Assembly (NCBI RefSeq): GCF_003932955.1 | Contig: NZ_QOVY01000010.1 | Coordinates: 34,697 to 98,696, forward strand | Source: Chryseobacterium sp. SC28 | GTDB taxonomy: Bacteria > Bacteroidota > Bacteroidia > Flavobacteriales > Weeksellaceae | Reading direction: 5' to 3' | Length of the DNA stretch: 64,000 nucleotides | Shown: in pieces, positions 34,238 through 45,186 of the stretch | Layout: every line of letters starts with the position of its first letter | How positions within the stretch are numbered: the first letter of the stretch is position 1 | The notes under the pieces: generated by a model | Database searches by the model: none | What the model was told of the DNA's origin: nothing | Seen by the model: only the letters and a program-made list of their open reading frames with translations | Made by a program: the position numbers and the translations under genes

Positions 34238-35392
34238 ATGAATACATTGGAAGAGTGGGAAGCGCTCGTAAAAAAGCAACTCAAAACCGACAATATCTAC
34301 GAGATTCTGCAAAAGGAGAACTTGGAAAACATTGTTGTAAAACCTTTTTATTACAACCAGTCGGACTATCAACACGTTCCAAAAATCGAAGAAAGCACGC
34401 ACTTGGTAGCAGATTATCAGAAAGGCTTGGATGAGCAGGCGTTCGCATTCCTCATCAACGAAAATGTTGATAATCTGGAAGAAAAAGCGGTTTTCATCAA
34501 TAATGCCGATTTAGCAGAACATATTTTGACGGAAGATTCCAACCGTTATTTTTCATTGATTGATGTTTTTTCTGATGACCAAAAAGCTTTAATTAATGAA
34601 CATCTTGCCGGGGAATTATTATCCAAAAACTTCGATAGAAATATTTGTATTGATGTCAGTTTTCATCAGAATTCCGGCGCTTCCATCATTCATCAGTTAA
34701 GTTTTGCTTTAGCTAAATCTAAAGAACTGGTTGAGAAATTTGGTTCCGGAGTTTTAAATCAATTGATTTTCCGCTTTGCAGTAGGAAGCCAATATTTTTT
34801 TGAAATTGCAAAAATCAGGGCTTTCAAATATCTTTTCAATCAGTTTTCTAAGGAATTTGGGAAAGATTTGATTCCTTATATTTTTGTGGAAACTTCGTTC
34901 CGAAACAAGGCGAAAAATGATCAGGAAAATAATCTAATCCGTTCCACTTTAGAATTGGCTTCGGCGATGATTGGCGGTGCAGATGCGGTCTATAGCAACA
35001 ATTACAAGGTAGAAAATCCGACCGAACTTTCCAAAGAAATCTCATTCAAACAGCAAATTGTGTTGGCTTATGAAAGCATCATCAATGTTTTTGAAGATGC
35101 GACTGCCGGCAGCTATTTCGTGGAAGATATTACGCAACAATTGGCCGAAAAATCTTGGAAATCATTCCTTGATATCGAGGAAAAAGGAGGTTATTTGGAA
35201 TTATTGAAATCCGGAGAAATCCAAAAAATGATTTTCGAACAAGCTATCAAAGAACAAAGCTGGGTAGAAGAAGGGAAAATTAAAATCGTTGGTGTCAACC
35301 TTTATCCGAAACTGGAAGTTAAGAAATCGGTTTCAGACCTTTATAATTCTTCTGAAATAAAACCGGTTCGTTTGGCAGAAATGTTTGAATAA
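34238..35392 (+). CDS. mutA: Methylmalonyl-CoA mutase family protein, small (beta) subunit-like
   Basis: A 384-residue mutA-like protein. The N-terminal TLEEWEALVKKQLKTDNIYEIL and the barrel segments DVSFHQNSGASIIHQLSFALAKSKEL, FRFAVGSQYFFEIAKIRAFKYL and LELASAMIGGADAVYSNN match the substrate-binding barrel of the mutase. There is no cobalamin-binding DxHxxG domain, as expected for the small subunit. In related genomes the large B12-binding subunit gene follows; here a DinB gene follows, overlapping by 1 bp. No mutB lies in the window, so either the partner is elsewhere or this is an orphan. Confidence 0.85.
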   Translation: MNTLEEWEALVKKQLKTDNIYEILQKENLENIVVKPFYYNQSDYQHVPKIEESTHLVADYQKGLDEQAFAFLINENVDNLEEKAVFINNADLAEHILTEDSNRYFSLIDVFSDDQKALINEHLAGELLSKNFDRNICIDVSFHQNSGASIIHQLSFALAKSKELVEKFGSGVLNQLIFRFAVGSQYFFEIAKIRAFKYLFNQFSKEFGKDLIPYIFVETSFRNKAKNDQENNLIRSTLELASAMIGGADAVYSNNYKVENPTELSKEISFKQQIVLAYESIINVFEDATAGSYFVEDITQQLAEKSWKSFLDIEEKGGYLELLKSGEIQKMIFEQAIKEQSWVEEGKIKIVGVNLYPKLEVKKSVSDLYNSSEIKPVRLAEMFE

Positions 35393-35835
35393 TGAAAGCA
35401 CATTTCCACGATCTTCTGAAATATAATCAGCACTTCAACCACCTGCTGATAGAAAATTTTTTTACAAATTCTTCTTTCTGGTGCGAGAAAAGTAAGCATA
35501 TTCTGAATCATATTCTCAATGCGCATCAGATTTGGAATGCGAGAATCCTTAATGAAGACAAATTTGAGGTATGGCAAATTAATCCTGATCAATTATTAGT
35601 GAATATTAATTCTGCAAATCTCGCCGATAGCATCAAAATTCTCGAGGAAAGGGAACTTTCAGAAATCCTAAGCTACAACAACTCCAAAGGCGCCTCATTT
35701 GAAAATTCGATTCAAGAAATTTTTTTTCATTTGGTCAACCATTCGACGTATCATCGTGGACAAATTGCAATGCTGATGAGACAAGCGGGACTCGAACCCA
35801 TCAATACAGATTATATCTTTTATAAAAGACTTTAA
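35392..35835 (+). CDS. DinB-family putative metal-dependent hydrolase
   Basis: A 147-residue four-helix DinB/YfiT-like protein. The three metal-binding His of the family fit positions in HDLLKYNQHFNHLL, ILNAHQIWNARI and HLVNHSTYHRGQIAMLM, the last being the typical C-terminal HxxxHRGQ signature. It starts inside the stop codon of mutA (TAATG), so it is translationally coupled. Some DinB-superfamily enzymes are thiol transferases; its substrate is unknown. Confidence 0.86.
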   Translation: MKAHFHDLLKYNQHFNHLLIENFFTNSSFWCEKSKHILNHILNAHQIWNARILNEDKFEVWQINPDQLLVNINSANLADSIKILEERELSEILSYNNSKGASFENSIQEIFFHLVNHSTYHRGQIAMLMRQAGLEPINTDYIFYKRL

Positions 35836-35908
35836 TTAAATTTGAAATTACATTGTTTTCAATTTCAGAATTCTTAAACTCAGAATCCATCACTGCTAAC
35901 TAATTCAC

Positions 35909-35916
35909 TATCTTTG
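35909..35916 (+). promoter_or_regulatory. -7 box (TATCTTTG) of the rluB-like gene
   Basis: It matches TAnnTTTG, 16 nt before the ATG at 35933. Confidence 0.5.
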
Positions 35917-35932
35917 CAAAAATTTTTTCAAA

Positions 35933-36955
35933 ATGAGCGGAGAAGGCAAAAGACCTGAACGAGACAAGAAACCAAGAAGCGCAGGCAGCAGCAAACCTTC
36001 CGGTAGTTCCCGCTACTCTGGGGAGAAAGGACCAAGCTCTGCCGGCAACCGCCCTTCCAGCAATGCTCGTAAACCTAAAACGACCCGGGGCGGCGAACGC
36101 AACTTTGACAGCCGGGACAAATATGAAAAAGGCGACAAAAAGCCCTTTAACAAAAAACCTTACGTAAAACCGGAAACTTCCGAAGACAAAACCAAATCCT
36201 TCATCCAAAAAAGAAGATTGGAAAAAATCAGCAAAGAAGTTCATAAAGATACCGTAAGACTCAATAAATACATCGCCAATTCCGGCATCTGCAGCAGGCG
36301 AGAAGCAGACGAGCTCATTGCGCAAGGTCTTGTGGAAGTCAATGGAAAAGTGGTGACAGAAATGGGCTATCAGGTTCAGAAAACCGATCGCGTAGTCTTT
36401 GATAATCAGAATATTACACCAGAAAAGCCGGTTTATGTATTATTGAACAAACCGAAAGGCTACATCTCGACCACCAAAGACGAAAAAGCAAGAAAAACCG
36501 TGATGGATTTGACGGCAAATGCTTCTCCATACAGAATTTTACCGGTTGGAAGGTTAGACAGACAGACGACTGGTGTGATCCTACTGACCAACGATGGTCA
36601 TATTACGAAAAAACTAACACATCCGTCATTTTCCATCCAAAAAATCTATCACGTGACACTGGACAGGAAATTGACTAATGATGATATGAAACTCATTGCG
36701 GAAGGCATCCGTCTGGAAGAAGGTGTTGCCGAAGTTGACAGCATCTCTTTCATCGAAGGAAAACCGAAAAATGAAGTTGGGATCGAAATCCATATCGGCT
36801 GGAACAGAGTAGTCCGCAGAATTTTCCAAAAGTTGGGTTACGAAGTAGAAGCTCTGGATAGAGTGATGTTTGCGGGACTTACCAAGAAAAACATCAAAAG
36901 AGGCCACTGGCGGATTCTTACGGAACAAGAAGTGAACAACCTGAAAATGTTGTAA
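35933..36955 (+). CDS. RluB/RsuA-type rRNA pseudouridine synthase with basic N-terminal tail
   Basis: A 340-residue protein. Residues 1-95 are a low-complexity Lys/Arg/Ser/Gly-rich tail (GKRPERDKKPRSAGSSKPSG), usual in Bacteroidota versions and probably RNA-binding. An S4 domain follows (VRLNKYIANSGICSRREADELI), then the catalytic domain with GRLDRQTTGVILLTNDG (catalytic Asp) and KKLTHPSF. The C-terminal GIEIHIGWNRVVRRIFQKLGYEV block is the family signature. It modifies 23S (RluB) or 16S (RsuA) rRNA; RluB is more likely by this length. Confidence 0.92.
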   Translation: MSGEGKRPERDKKPRSAGSSKPSGSSRYSGEKGPSSAGNRPSSNARKPKTTRGGERNFDSRDKYEKGDKKPFNKKPYVKPETSEDKTKSFIQKRRLEKISKEVHKDTVRLNKYIANSGICSRREADELIAQGLVEVNGKVVTEMGYQVQKTDRVVFDNQNITPEKPVYVLLNKPKGYISTTKDEKARKTVMDLTANASPYRILPVGRLDRQTTGVILLTNDGHITKKLTHPSFSIQKIYHVTLDRKLTNDDMKLIAEGIRLEEGVAEVDSISFIEGKPKNEVGIEIHIGWNRVVRRIFQKLGYEVEALDRVMFAGLTKKNIKRGHWRILTEQEVNNLKML

Positions 36956-36961
36956 AAAATA

Positions 36962-36992
36962 GAAAGGCTGGACGAATTCAGCCTTTTTTTGT
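36962..36992 (+). terminator. Intrinsic terminator after the rluB-like gene
   Basis: AAAGGCTG and CAGCCTTT flank a loop gacgaatt and are followed by a T7 run. It also lies close to the convergent hydrolase gene. Confidence 0.85.
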
Positions 36993-37005
36993 AATCTATT
37001 TTTTG

Positions 37006-37833
37006 CTAACTCCTTAGAAAATTAAGCAAAATTTCATTCAACTCCTCTGCGTGGGTCACATTCAGTCCGTGAGGTCCGCCTTCGACAACAACAAATTGGT
37101 TATTGGCAATTCCTTTCGCCGCTTGTTCGCCCGCAGTTTTTATAGGAACCACTTTGTCAGCATCTCCGTGGACGATCAACGTAGGAACTGTCACGTTTTT
37201 AAGTTCCGGACGGAAATCCGTATTTGCCCAGCTTTCTGCACATTTTATCGTCGCCAATGGCGAAGCTTGTGAAGCCACGCTCCAATCGTAGTTCAGCTGT
37301 GCTTGGCTTACGGTCTGCGACAGAAATCCATAACCATAGAAATTTTTATGAAAACCTTCGAGGAAAGTGACACGATCCTTTTTCAGATTTTCCAGAATCT
37401 CGTTCAAAGCGCTTTCAGGAACGCCGTCTGGATTGTCTTCTTTCTGCTTAACGAGCGGAATGATGGAGGAGATCAAAGCCACTTTATTTACTTTTTCTGA
37501 GCCGTGGTTGGTAAGAAACCGAACGACTTCTCCGCCGCCCATCGAGAACCCGACCAGAACCACATTTTGGAGATCCAAATAGCTGATAACTTCCAGAAGA
37601 TCGTCCGAAAGACTGTTGTAATCGTATCCGCCGGGCGTGGGCTGAGATTTCCCAAATCCTCGTCGGTCGTAGGTGACGACACGGTAGCCGGCGTCTAACA
37701 AAGCGCCAACCTGAGGTTCCCAGGATTTGCTGCTGAGTGGCCAACCGTGAATTAAGATAACAGGTTGTCCGTCTCCGAAATCTTCGTAATAAATGCTGTA
37801 ATCGGGATCAATTTCTTTGGTGATGTAAGGCAT
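37006..37833 (-). CDS. Alpha/beta hydrolase (non-haem chloroperoxidase-like)
   Basis: A 275-residue alpha/beta hydrolase. The oxyanion segment HGWPLSSKSWEPQ, the nucleophile elbow GFSMGGGEVVRF (Ser), the acid in VPTLIVHGDADKVVP and the final His in GGPHGLNVTH are all present and in order. This resembles cofactor-free haloperoxidase/arylesterase proteins. The true substrate cannot be inferred. It stands alone. Confidence 0.9.
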   Translation of the reverse strand: MPYITKEIDPDYSIYYEDFGDGQPVILIHGWPLSSKSWEPQVGALLDAGYRVVTYDRRGFGKSQPTPGGYDYNSLSDDLLEVISYLDLQNVVLVGFSMGGGEVVRFLTNHGSEKVNKVALISSIIPLVKQKEDNPDGVPESALNEILENLKKDRVTFLEGFHKNFYGYGFLSQTVSQAQLNYDWSVASQASPLATIKCAESWANTDFRPELKNVTVPTLIVHGDADKVVPIKTAGEQAAKGIANNQFVVVEGGPHGLNVTHAEELNEILLNFLRS

Positions 37834-37934
37834 AATGGTAGATTTTTTAATAATGATTATTTTTCTCCAAACATCAGACCATAAAAAAGATTTATCTAAA
37901 ATAAAAATTAAAACTCTTTTAGAAGTGTGAATAT

Positions 37935-40331
37935 CTACTTGATAATCTCGTTGTAATAGAGCAATCGCTCATTGGGATCAAAACTGATGATGATGATTTG
38001 TCGGTTTTTGGCCTCGTCGTTGTTGAAGAATTTCACCCGGGGTGCCAGACCGCCATCTTCGGAAAGATTCGGATTCCAATACAAGGTTTCGCGGGTATCT
38101 TTGCTTATTTTTTTGTAGGCATCGCTGGTAATGTCTGGCAGTTCGAATTCGACGGATCGGTCATAGCCCCTCAAAACCAACTTGTTAGTCTTCTCTGTAT
38201 TTCTTTCTTCCTCGGCAATCATATTACCTTTTTTGGTGTAAATAGCAATCGCGTTCGAAACCAAGCCACCCTCTTTCAAGATTTTTACCATTGCAATAGA
38301 ACTGATGGGCAAAGAGCTGATCATGCCGGCGTCCACGGGTATCTCGTCCAGATAAAGACTCGCTTGCGAACCCCGAATGCTCGGGATGTAATTCCCGGAA
38401 CTGTCTATCGTAAAAGTGAGCCCCGCGGCTCGCCCCTGCAGCCATTGCAAGATGTTTTGGGAGCTTTGGGCGTCTTTGTTTTCATTGACCAAATCAAATA
38501 TCGTTGCATTCGAACTGCTAAATTTCCCGCTTGACAATTCTTTGTCGAGTTCGGCCTTTTTATCCACCTTCTTTGTTACATTCACTTCTTGGATTAGCGT
38601 TTCCCGATTGAAGTCCTCGATGCTTTGCCGGTTTTTTTTGTTCTGGAGTGCTTTCGCAATCGCGGGATCTTGCGCCGCATTTTTATCTTTTACCAAGCGA
38701 TAGTTTGTGGCCGGTAGCGGATTTTTATAAGCAACATTGCTTACCAATGGCTGAAATGTGATATTGAGATTGTCGGATTCGCTCGTCTGGTTTTTGTCTT
38801 TATTAAGGTAATAAGACACGGTCAAAGGCTCGTCAAAATAGATATTATCCAAATAGATAAAACCGTTGTCATCCGTCACCAAGGGTACAAAATTTTTGTC
38901 CGAATGCGCGGTCTGAAGCATCAGGTTGATGGTTTTGTTTGGTATGAAACGGCCGTTGTTGGTCACTTTCCCTCGGAAAGAAAGGTTCTTTTGAGGTTTG
39001 TATTTTATTTCAGGACTCTTGCCTGCTAAGAGCGCATCCCAATCGTATCGATTCCATTTTTCCGAAATTAAGATGGCATCGAGTGCTTCCGGATTGGCTG
39101 TCTTTTCGAAATATTGTCCGGGATTGAAAATCGGCGATATGAAATCGCCTGTCAGCCATTTAGCGCTCAGCAATGTGTTTTCATTCTGTGGCTCCGAGAG
39201 ATTTTTTTCCTTTACCAAGACCGTATAGCTTGCATAATCGCCATCGGGTTCGATGTCGAAACTATTGAAAGCCCGTGGCTCATTATTCAATGAAAAAGCC
39301 AAAGTTGGCCGATCGATATTCAGATTTTTAGGATTGACGAAGAAGAGTCTTTGAGCAACAGCATTTTGTTTATCGTCGAAAATGGTAAGATTAATAATGA
39401 CGGTTTCATCATTGCTGACTTGGTTTGGGATGAGGCTTGAAACTTCGCTTTCGGTGGTTTTTATATTAGCTCTGTACACCAATTGATTATTAATAGTACC
39501 GATGATTGTGTAGCCCTTCAGGCCATTTACCAGTTGACCACCTTTTATTTTGTAAGCAATACCTTTTGCATCGGCGGATAGCTGAAGATTAATGCCCGAG
39601 CCCGACACCGGCGGTAACGTGATGCTTTGTTTAGCGCCGTTGCTATCTTCTAAAATTGCCTTGTAGGTTTTTCCAATTTTTGGCGTCATGGTAAAAGCAC
39701 TTACATTTTCATCCAGATTTTTAAAAGTGGTTATTTTTTCATTTGGTTTATCCGGATCGATGACGTAGCCACTCCAACTGGCCGGTGGAATGCCTTGAGA
39801 ATATAACCTCACAGCTACTTTCGTGGGGACGCCGTCAATAAAAGTTCCACTTTCGGGAAAGGCGTTGGCGGTCCATTTGGTGTTTTTGTCGAGGACTAAT
39901 TTCTGATCCGAGTTAGGATTATAAATCGGAACCTGTTTCATAAAATTAAATTCCTCGGGGAAATTTGCCATCCAAGTGGTATAAGCGCGTATGAAATAAA
40001 TATCTTCGTTCAGAAACTCATTCAGGGTAAATGTGCCGTCGCCTTCGCCCTTTGTCAGAAAAACCGTTTTTTTATCTACCAGATTTTTGTTGTGATCATA
40101 GAGTTCTACGAAAAGTGTGTTAGAAATCGTGGAGCGGCCGTATCCATTGAAGACAAATGCTTTGAAGTAGAGATTGTCTCCCACGACATATCGATCTTTA
40201 TCCAGAAGCAGATACACTTTTTCTTGAGTATAATTCTGCTCCAGATTTTCGATGGCTTTATCTATGCGGTCTTGCGCATTGAGCTGGGACATCCCGACGA
40301 CATAAAGAAAAAAAATGAGGATTTTTTTCAT
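37935..40331 (-). CDS. Large exported MG2-like / TonB-receptor-plug-like protein
   Basis: A 798-residue protein with a signal peptide (MKKILIFFLYVVGMSQLNAQ). Residues 35-125 (EKVYLLLDKDRYVVGDNLYFKAFVF...) are an MG2-type alpha-2-macroglobulin-like domain. A carboxypeptidase-regulatory-like segment (LSFRGKVTNNGRFIPNKTINL) follows around 460. A small plug-like domain (LTFTIDSSGNYIPSIRGSQASLYLDEIPVD and KILKEGG) lies around 640-690. There is no beta-barrel, so it is not a TonB receptor. Such proteins are common in Bacteroidota and have no agreed role. It is monocistronic. Confidence 0.75.
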   Translation of the reverse strand: MKKILIFFLYVVGMSQLNAQDRIDKAIENLEQNYTQEKVYLLLDKDRYVVGDNLYFKAFVFNGYGRSTISNTLFVELYDHNKNLVDKKTVFLTKGEGDGTFTLNEFLNEDIYFIRAYTTWMANFPEEFNFMKQVPIYNPNSDQKLVLDKNTKWTANAFPESGTFIDGVPTKVAVRLYSQGIPPASWSGYVIDPDKPNEKITTFKNLDENVSAFTMTPKIGKTYKAILEDSNGAKQSITLPPVSGSGINLQLSADAKGIAYKIKGGQLVNGLKGYTIIGTINNQLVYRANIKTTESEVSSLIPNQVSNDETVIINLTIFDDKQNAVAQRLFFVNPKNLNIDRPTLAFSLNNEPRAFNSFDIEPDGDYASYTVLVKEKNLSEPQNENTLLSAKWLTGDFISPIFNPGQYFEKTANPEALDAILISEKWNRYDWDALLAGKSPEIKYKPQKNLSFRGKVTNNGRFIPNKTINLMLQTAHSDKNFVPLVTDDNGFIYLDNIYFDEPLTVSYYLNKDKNQTSESDNLNITFQPLVSNVAYKNPLPATNYRLVKDKNAAQDPAIAKALQNKKNRQSIEDFNRETLIQEVNVTKKVDKKAELDKELSSGKFSSSNATIFDLVNENKDAQSSQNILQWLQGRAAGLTFTIDSSGNYIPSIRGSQASLYLDEIPVDAGMISSLPISSIAMVKILKEGGLVSNAIAIYTKKGNMIAEEERNTEKTNKLVLRGYDRSVEFELPDITSDAYKKISKDTRETLYWNPNLSEDGGLAPRVKFFNNDEAKNRQIIIISFDPNERLLYYNEIIK

Positions 40332-40577
40332 ATCACAAAGCTTATTAAAATTTTTTATTTAAAATAATTTTTATACAACGATTGGCACTTAATGAGATTC
40401 CCTCCGGAATGACAAATTTACGTCTTATCATTTTGAATGTTACGTTATGTACCGAAACCGCAACTCGCCCGGAGTGCAAATCTTTTTTCTCAATAAAAAG
40501 ATGGACGACGTTGAAGCAGACCATTAGGGTTGGGAAGAGAAGACGGATTAAGCTGCCCAAAAATATAATTAAAAGGC

Positions 40578-40606
40578 AAAACCCTCAACATTTGTCAAGG
40601 GTTTTA
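40578..40606 (-). terminator. Intrinsic terminator after icd
   Basis: AAAACCCT and AGGGTTTT flank a 12-nt loop, with an A-rich stretch (T-rich on the minus strand) just downstream of icd. Confidence 0.7.
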
Positions 40607-40624
40607 TAGAATATTTAACACCGT

Positions 40625-42847
<2,223 letters not shown>

Positions 42848-42875
42848 TTATTTGATTTGGTTTCGTTTCGGATCA

Positions 42876-42883
42876 CAAAAATA
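42876..42883 (-). promoter_or_regulatory. -7 box (TATTTTTG) of icd
   Basis: It matches TAnnTTTG on the minus strand, upstream of the icd ATG. Confidence 0.5.
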
Positions 42884-42996
42884 CGTATTTTATCATGATG
42901 TTTTAGCGCAAACACTATGATTTTTGTTGCAATCGGTACAAAATTCTATTTTGAAAAACCATCAAAAGTTAAATTTTATTAAATTAGAATCAATTG

Positions 42997-43028
42997 TTTG
43001 AGTATTCAGAAATCAACGATTAACTTTG
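42997..43028 (+). promoter_or_regulatory. tpx promoter
   Basis: TTTG (42997-43000), a 20-nt spacer and TAACTTTG (43021-43028) fit the Bacteroidota -33/-7 consensus. The ATG is 21 nt downstream. Confidence 0.65.
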
Positions 43029-43049
43029 AAGAAATAAATCATATCTAAA

Positions 43050-43547
43050 ATGTCAGAAATTACATTCAAAGGAAATCCAATTCATACTGTGGGTCAGCTG
43101 CCGGAAGTAGGCACCACCGCAAAGGAATTTACATTGGTTGCTGCCGATCTTTCCGAGAAGCATTTGTCGGATTACAAAGGAAAGAAAATACTTCTCAACA
43201 TCTTTCCAAGTATCGATACCGGCGTTTGCGCCGCTTCGGCCAGACAATTCAATCAAGAAGCCGCCTCGCTGGAAAATACAGTTGTAATCAACGTTTCACG
43301 AGATCTGCCGTTTGCGCTCAACAGGTTTTGCGCGGCTGAGGGACTGGATAATGTAGAGGTGCTTTCCGATTTCCGAGGCAGTTTTGGCGAAGATTATGGC
43401 GTTACGATTACCGATTCTCCTTTTAAGGGTTTGCTAAGCAGAGCTGTCATTGCGTTGGACGAAAGCGGAAAAGTAATCTACACCGAACAAGTGCCGGAAA
43501 TAGGGCAGGAGCCGAATTATGCCGAAGCGGTAAATGCATTGAAATAA
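43050..43547 (+). CDS. tpx: Thiol peroxidase (Tpx-type peroxiredoxin)
   Basis: A 165-residue atypical 2-Cys peroxiredoxin that reduces hydroperoxides with thioredoxin. The peroxidatic Cys60 lies in [16 protein letters not shown] and the resolving Cys94 in [37 protein letters not shown] is the family C-terminal segment. It is monocistronic with its own promoter and a terminator. Confidence 0.96.
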   Translation: MSEITFKGNPIHTVGQLPEVGTTAKEFTLVAADLSEKHLSDYKGKKILLNIFPSIDTGVCAASARQFNQEAASLENTVVINVSRDLPFALNRFCAAEGLDNVEVLSDFRGSFGEDYGVTITDSPFKGLLSRAVIALDESGKVIYTEQVPEIGQEPNYAEAVNALK

Positions 43548-43603
43548 TTTTCCAAGAATATATCAAACGTTCAAAGGAATCCGGATAAATCGACTTTAAA
43601 AAT

Positions 43604-43640
43604 ATCAGCAGTATCTTATTTATTGCTGATTTTTTTTTTG
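43604..43640 (+). terminator. Intrinsic terminator after tpx
   Basis: ATCAGCA and TGCTGAT pair around a 13-nt loop, followed by ten T. Confidence 0.78.
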
Positions 43641-43657
43641 GAATAGCGAACCCAGTC

Positions 43658-44689
43658 TTATATCACGCTCAGAAAAGCCATAGTATCCACATCATCCGCG
43701 TAAGTGTCCAAAGAGGGATGCTGCGCTTCGCCAAAGGCAATGGATTTTAATCCCAACTCAGGTTTTGCAACGATGGTTTGAATGTCGTTTTTGTGATTTT
43801 CTATAAATCGATTCACGTCCTCCATCGTCTGGTAACGGGAAAAATTAACCACGGATAAAGGACTGAACAGCTTTTCGTCTTCGCGAAGCATCACAAAATT
43901 ATTATCCCAAAAGAGATCTTGGTTCAGAAGGTAAACCGCGCGGTTGTAATCGTAATTGTTCGCATATTTGTTATGATTGATGATGTTTTGATAGTTCACG
44001 AAATTCTCGAACAACCTATCGAGCGTCATATCGTTGGGGATCAGAAGCTTGGTGACATTCCTGCAGCCCAATCCAAAATATAGGAAAATATCGTCTGCCA
44101 AAAGCCGAAGTTCCTCATCCGTTTCATCGCCTCGCAAAACGGCAATGGAGGTTCTGTTTTTCCGAATAATGCTGAGATGGTTTTTGAAATAATATTCCAG
44201 ATACCTTGCTGTATTATTGCTTCCCGTCGCAATCACGGCATCGAAGTTTTCCAGTCTTTCTACGATTTCGTAAACCAGTTCTTTATCCGAAAATCCATTC
44301 CATAATTCTAAAAGAAATGGCAGTACCAAGCGGTCTTTGGACGACAGCTTAATAATCGGAATGTGACCACTCAAGATCACAGAAATAACATCGTGAAAAC
44401 CTACCAGCGGGATATTGCCCGCCAGAATGAGACCCACTCTTTTTGGCGTGCGCGACAATGGATATTTCGACAGCCAATTTTCTACATTTTCCCGAGTGAA
44501 AAGTCCAGCCCATTGTTGCAAGTTGTACCGTTGATAATCGCTGGTAAACCAAGGATTTTCGATTTCAGATCGTCTAATTAAAGCGCCAAAACGGGCTTCC
44601 TTTTCATCATAATCAATCTCTGCTTTTGTGAGAAATCCGTGGATGAAATTTCCTAATTTTTCGAGCCCCAAAATTTTGTTTTCGCTCCG
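43658..44689 (-). CDS. Acyl-CoA reductase (LuxC-like)
   Basis: A 343-residue member of the LuxC/acyl-CoA reductase family, which reduces acyl-CoA to aldehyde. The ATG at 44689 (MRSENKILGLEKLG) is used. The longer reading to 44812 runs back through the divergent ferredoxin gene and is rejected. The segments KRVGLILAGNIPLVGFHDVISVILSGH (nucleotide binding), ATGSNNTARYLEYYF and YFGLGCRNVTKLLIP (with the candidate catalytic Cys) match the family. It is divergent from the ferredoxin gene with 52 bp between. This arrangement with ferredoxin, serC and serA recurs in Bacteroidota. Confidence 0.87.
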   Translation of the reverse strand, partial: RSENKILGLEKLGNFIHGFLTKAEIDYDEKEARFGALIRRSEIENPWFTSDYQRYNLQQWAGLFTRENVENWLSKYPLSRTPKRVGLILAGNIPLVGFHDVISVILSGHIPIIKLSSKDRLVLPFLLELWNGFSDKELVYEIVERLENFDAVIATGSNNTARYLEYYFKNHLSIIRKNRTSIAVLRGDETDEELRLLADDIFLYFGLGCRNVTKLLIPNDMTLDRLFENFVNYQNIINHNKYANNYDYNRAVYLLNQDLFWDNNFVMLREDEKLFSPLSVVNFSRYQTMEDVNRFIENHKNDIQTIVAKPELGLKSIAFGEAQHPSLDTYADDVDTMAFLSVI

Positions 44690-44709
44690 CATAGCTGGCT
44701 TTTTTTTTG

Positions 44710-44717
44710 TAATTTTG
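44710..44717 (+). promoter_or_regulatory. -7 box (TAATTTTG) of the ferredoxin gene
   Basis: It matches TAnnTTTG, 24 nt before the ATG at 44742, in the 52-bp divergent region. Confidence 0.5.
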
Positions 44718-44741
44718 CACAAAATTAAAAATAAAATAGCA

Positions 44742-45092
44742 ATGGCTATCAAGATAACAGACGAATGTATCAATTGTGGCGCTTGTGAACCGGAATGTCC
44801 AAATAATGCCATCTATGAAGGAGCCGTCGATTGGAAAGCATCTGAAGGAACAGATTTGAAGGGGATGGTGGTGCTGCCGTCCGGCCTTAAGGTAGATGCC
44901 GATGCGCCACAGCGCCCGATTTCCGACGATTATTATTTCATCGTTTCAGATAAATGTACCGAGTGCAAGGGCTTCCACGAAGAACCTCAATGTGCGGCCG
45001 TCTGCCCCGTGGACTGTTGCGTTCCCGATGAAGACCACGTGGAAACGGAGGAGCAACTTTTAGCAAAAAAAGCTTTCTTACACAACGACTAA
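44742..45092 (+). CDS. 2[4Fe-4S] ferredoxin
   Basis: A 116-residue ferredoxin. The ATG at 44742 gives MAIKITDECINCGACEPECP. The first cluster motif is CxxCxxCxxxCP. The second, CTECKGFHEEPQCAAVCPVDCC, has the spaced CxxCx8CxxxCP form of FdxN/YfhL-type proteins. A loop of about 40 residues lies between the two. It transfers electrons in the cytoplasm; its partner here is not visible, although it is divergently paired with acyl-CoA reductase. serC follows after 94 bp. Confidence 0.94.
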   Translation: MAIKITDECINCGACEPECPNNAIYEGAVDWKASEGTDLKGMVVLPSGLKVDADAPQRPISDDYYFIVSDKCTECKGFHEEPQCAAVCPVDCCVPDEDHVETEEQLLAKKAFLHND

Positions 45093-45186
45093 TTGCCGCG
45101 CAGCCTTGGCGTAAGTTTCTTTTTTTAAATGAATACGAATATTTTATATCCCAATTCTAAATCATACCCTTAATTTTTCTCAACGA

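Noticed and set aside
44690..44812. Longer acyl-CoA reductase starting at 44812
   Set aside because: It runs through the divergent ferredoxin promoter and coding start; the family N-terminus begins at 44689.
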